Shown piece by piece: positions 62,280 through 64,000 of a stretch of DNA of 64,000 bases. Every line of letters begins with the position of its first letter. Position 1 is the first letter of the stretch. The notes beneath the pieces are model-generated. The model saw only the letters and a list, made by a program, of their open reading frames with translations, did not search any database and was not told the origin of the DNA. A program made the position numbers and the translations under genes. This DNA comes from Fuerstiella sp. (GTDB taxonomy: Bacteria > Planctomycetota > Planctomycetia > Planctomycetales > Planctomycetaceae), in NCBI GenBank assembly GCA_022447225.1, contig JAKVAZ010000003.1:62001-126000 (forward strand), given 5' to 3'.

Positions 62280-64000
62280 ATGACACACCGCTGTTTCAGG
62301 AGTCTGTTGTTGTGCGAGGCTGCACTGTCTGCCGTCGTTGTCCTGCAGTTCAGCTGTTCTTGCACAGCCGAGGATCCTGTTGTATCAGACACTGAGACCA
62401 CACAGGGGTTTCGCAAAAACGTCCTGCCGATTCTGAAAGAGAACTGTTTTGAGTGTCACAGTCATGACACGAAGCAGGCGCGCGGCGGACTGGTGCTTGA
62501 TTCCCGCAGTGGCTGGGTCAAAGGTGGTGAGTCGGGTCCGGCGATCGTCCCTGGTCGCCCGGATGAGAGTCTGCTGATCCAGGCCGTTCGGTACGAACAC
62601 CTCGAGATGCCGCCCACCGGAAAATTGCCCGACAGACTGATTCATCAGCTTGAACGCTGGGTGGCGGACGGAGCCCCTGATCCTCGTACTGCCACCTTGG
62701 TAATGAGTGATAAAGGTATCGATATCGAAGCCGGTCGCCGGCACTGGGCGTTTCGTCCGGTGCGGGAGACAGCGTTGCCGGAAGTTCTCAGTGAATTCTG
62801 GCCGTACAGCGATGTTGATCGCTACCTGTTGGCGAAGCTTGAGGAATCTCGTCTGTCTCCGGTCCAGGATGCTGATCGTTACACGTGGCTGCGGCGAGTC
62901 AGTTTTGATCTGACGGGTCTGCCTCCAACAATTGAGCAGATCCGTGAATTCGAAGTCGATTCGTCTCTCCCGGCGCGTGAGGCGATTGTTGACAGATTGC
63001 TAGATTCCCGTGCGTTTGGCGAACGATGGGCGCGCCACTGGCTGGATCTGGTCGGCTACGCAGACCAGATCGGCACATCCAACAATATCTTTGCAGAACA
63101 CGCCTGGCGATATCGTGACTACGTGATCGATGCGTTTAATAATGACAAACCATTCGATCAGTTCATCCGTGAACAGATTGCCGGCGACCTTGACTGTCAT
63201 GAAAACATCGAGGAGCAGGTGGCCAGCCAGGTGGCCACGGGATTTCTGGTACTGGGTGACATGGATGTCGTCGAAGCGGACAAGGAAAAGATGCTGGTTG
63301 ATATCATCGATGAGCAGCTTAACAAAGTCGGTAAGGCCTTCCTTGGCCTGACCCTGGAATGTGCACGATGTCACGATCACAAATTCGATCCGGTTTCGCA
63401 GCGTGACTACTATGCCATGGCTGGTTTCTTTTACGGAACCTCTTCTGTCTATAAAACGGATCGCGGAGTCTGGAGTGACCTGAATGTTTCCGAACTGCCG
63501 GAAACAGATGCTCAGCGGTCCAGACGCGAACAGCGGGCCGGAAAACATCAGGAACAACTTGCACAGTGGCAACAGGAACGTGAACAGATCCAGGATCGCA
63601 GAGCGGAACTGGATGAACTGGTGAAGAAGACGCAGCTTGCCGAAACCGAACGCCAAAAGCTGGAAGAGCAGCGGGACGTGGCAGGAAAAAAAATCGGAAT
63701 CCTGAACAAAAAGATCATGCACGGCGAATTTTTCGCACCGGTGGTACCACGAACATACGCGGTTCGGGATGGCGAAGATCCGAAGGACATGAGAATCACG
63801 ATTCGGGGCAATCCCCGTGCACTGGGAGATCTGGTACCTCGAGGGTTCCTGAGTGTGGTATCAGACAAGCCACCTGCGATAACCCAAGGTCAAAGTGGTC
63901 GGCGGCAATTGGCGGTGTGGGTCAGCAGTAGTAAGAATCCTTTGACAGCTCGTGTTGCTGTGAATCGGATCTGGCAGAAACTGTTCGGGGAAGGACTCGT
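62280..64000 (+). CDS. PSCyt1/PSCyt2/PSD1 cytochrome protein, cut by window edge
   Basis: The frame from ATG 62280 is open to the right edge (573 codons visible). A signal peptide (RSLLLCEAALSAVVVLQF) is followed by PSCyt1 with FRKNVLPILKENCFECH, then MPPTGKLPD; PSCyt2/DUF1549 with HWAFRPVRE, DVDRYLLAKLEES, FDLTGLPPT, RWARHWLDLVGYAD and LECARCHDHKFDPV; a charged coiled coil (QEQLAQWQQEREQIQDRR...); and the start of PSD1/DUF1553 (NPLTARVAVNRIWQKLFGEGL). Unlike the protein at 52403 it has no LamG domain. A DUF1501 gene is expected just beyond the window. Confidence 0.92.
   Translation, partial: MTHRCFRSLLLCEAALSAVVVLQFSCSCTAEDPVVSDTETTQGFRKNVLPILKENCFECHSHDTKQARGGLVLDSRSGWVKGGESGPAIVPGRPDESLLIQAVRYEHLEMPPTGKLPDRLIHQLERWVADGAPDPRTATLVMSDKGIDIEAGRRHWAFRPVRETALPEVLSEFWPYSDVDRYLLAKLEESRLSPVQDADRYTWLRRVSFDLTGLPPTIEQIREFEVDSSLPAREAIVDRLLDSRAFGERWARHWLDLVGYADQIGTSNNIFAEHAWRYRDYVIDAFNNDKPFDQFIREQIAGDLDCHENIEEQVASQVATGFLVLGDMDVVEADKEKMLVDIIDEQLNKVGKAFLGLTLECARCHDHKFDPVSQRDYYAMAGFFYGTSSVYKTDRGVWSDLNVSELPETDAQRSRREQRAGKHQEQLAQWQQEREQIQDRRAELDELVKKTQLAETERQKLEEQRDVAGKKIGILNKKIMHGEFFAPVVPRTYAVRDGEDPKDMRITIRGNPRALGDLVPRGFLSVVSDKPPAITQGQSGRRQLAVWVSSSKNPLTARVAVNRIWQKLFGEGL

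Noticed and set aside
1-64000. tRNA genes, rRNA genes, CRISPR arrays, insertion sequences, phage or plasmid genes
   Set aside because: I looked for T-arm motifs, spaced repeats, transposase motifs and terminal inverted repeats in the gaps and found none that hold up by eye.

Overview
The window looks like a chromosome segment of a marine-type member of the Planctomycetota (order Planctomycetales or a close relative). It has medium GC, long gaps between genes, mixed strand order and weak or absent Shine-Dalgarno sites. Its protein families are typical of that phylum: two PSCyt1/PSCyt2/PSD1 cytochrome proteins, a DUF1501 protein, a double DUF1080 lipoprotein, a formylglycine-type sulfatase remnant, Hanks-type kinases with C-terminal TPR-like parts, the TIGR03546/TIGR03545 pair and the elongated GcvH-like protein. 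I see no rRNA, tRNA, CRISPR array, transposase, integrase or phage gene.

Layout. 1-3.4 kb: a cut-off secreted protein, a PMT/ArnT-like glycosyltransferase and an FxsA-like membrane protein. 3.4-7.6 kb: a gene-poor stretch with one small orphan ORF and a decaying block (a haem-domain fragment, an intact sugar isomerase, and a sulfatase with a frameshift and a large deletion). 7.6-19.2 kb: TIGR03546/TIGR03545, a second TIM-barrel isomerase, an MBL hydrolase, moeA, a Tat-exported PhoD phosphatase, truB and a TPR protein. 19.7-27.7 kb: an HtrA protease, a cysteine desulfurase, a DUF2237 protein, a GcvH-like protein, yacG, vsr, larB, an SDR, a phosphoesterase and a radical SAM protein. 27.7-30.4 kb: an AT-richer glycosyltransferase that abuts a broken piece of another glycosyltransferase. 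30.4-37.4 kb: glnA, a broken ECF sigma factor with a small membrane protein, a receiver protein with Asn at the phosphorylation site, a large exported helical-repeat protein and a D-threonine-aldolase-like protein that lacks its PLP lysine. 37.7-45.6 kb: a sialate esterase, a three-gene TadE/TadE/TadG-vWA set, a histidine kinase and a Ser/Thr kinase. 45.9-64 kb: prfB with the classic +1 frameshift site, the DUF1080 lipoprotein, a D-2-hydroxyacid dehydrogenase, an amidohydrolase, an M20 peptidase-like amidohydrolase, the PSCyt/DUF1501 pair, an acyl-CoA ligase, a second Ser/Thr kinase, a YebC-like regulator and the start of another PSCyt protein.

Most of this is ordinary chromosome: translation (prfB, truB), cofactors (moeA, larB, cysteine desulfurase), nitrogen (glnA), envelope and pili, and breakdown of polysaccharides and sulfated sugars. 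I found no convincing new multi-gene system. The strongest leads are single genes: a vWA/TadG protein with a beta-gamma-crystallin-like module inserted in its vWA domain, a fold-type III PLP-family protein without the PLP lysine, a horizontally acquired glycosyltransferase whose last codons come from an older gene, and two hairpins that place a stop codon in the loop. Start codons were chosen by eye from ATG position, spacing and signal peptides. No homology search was run.
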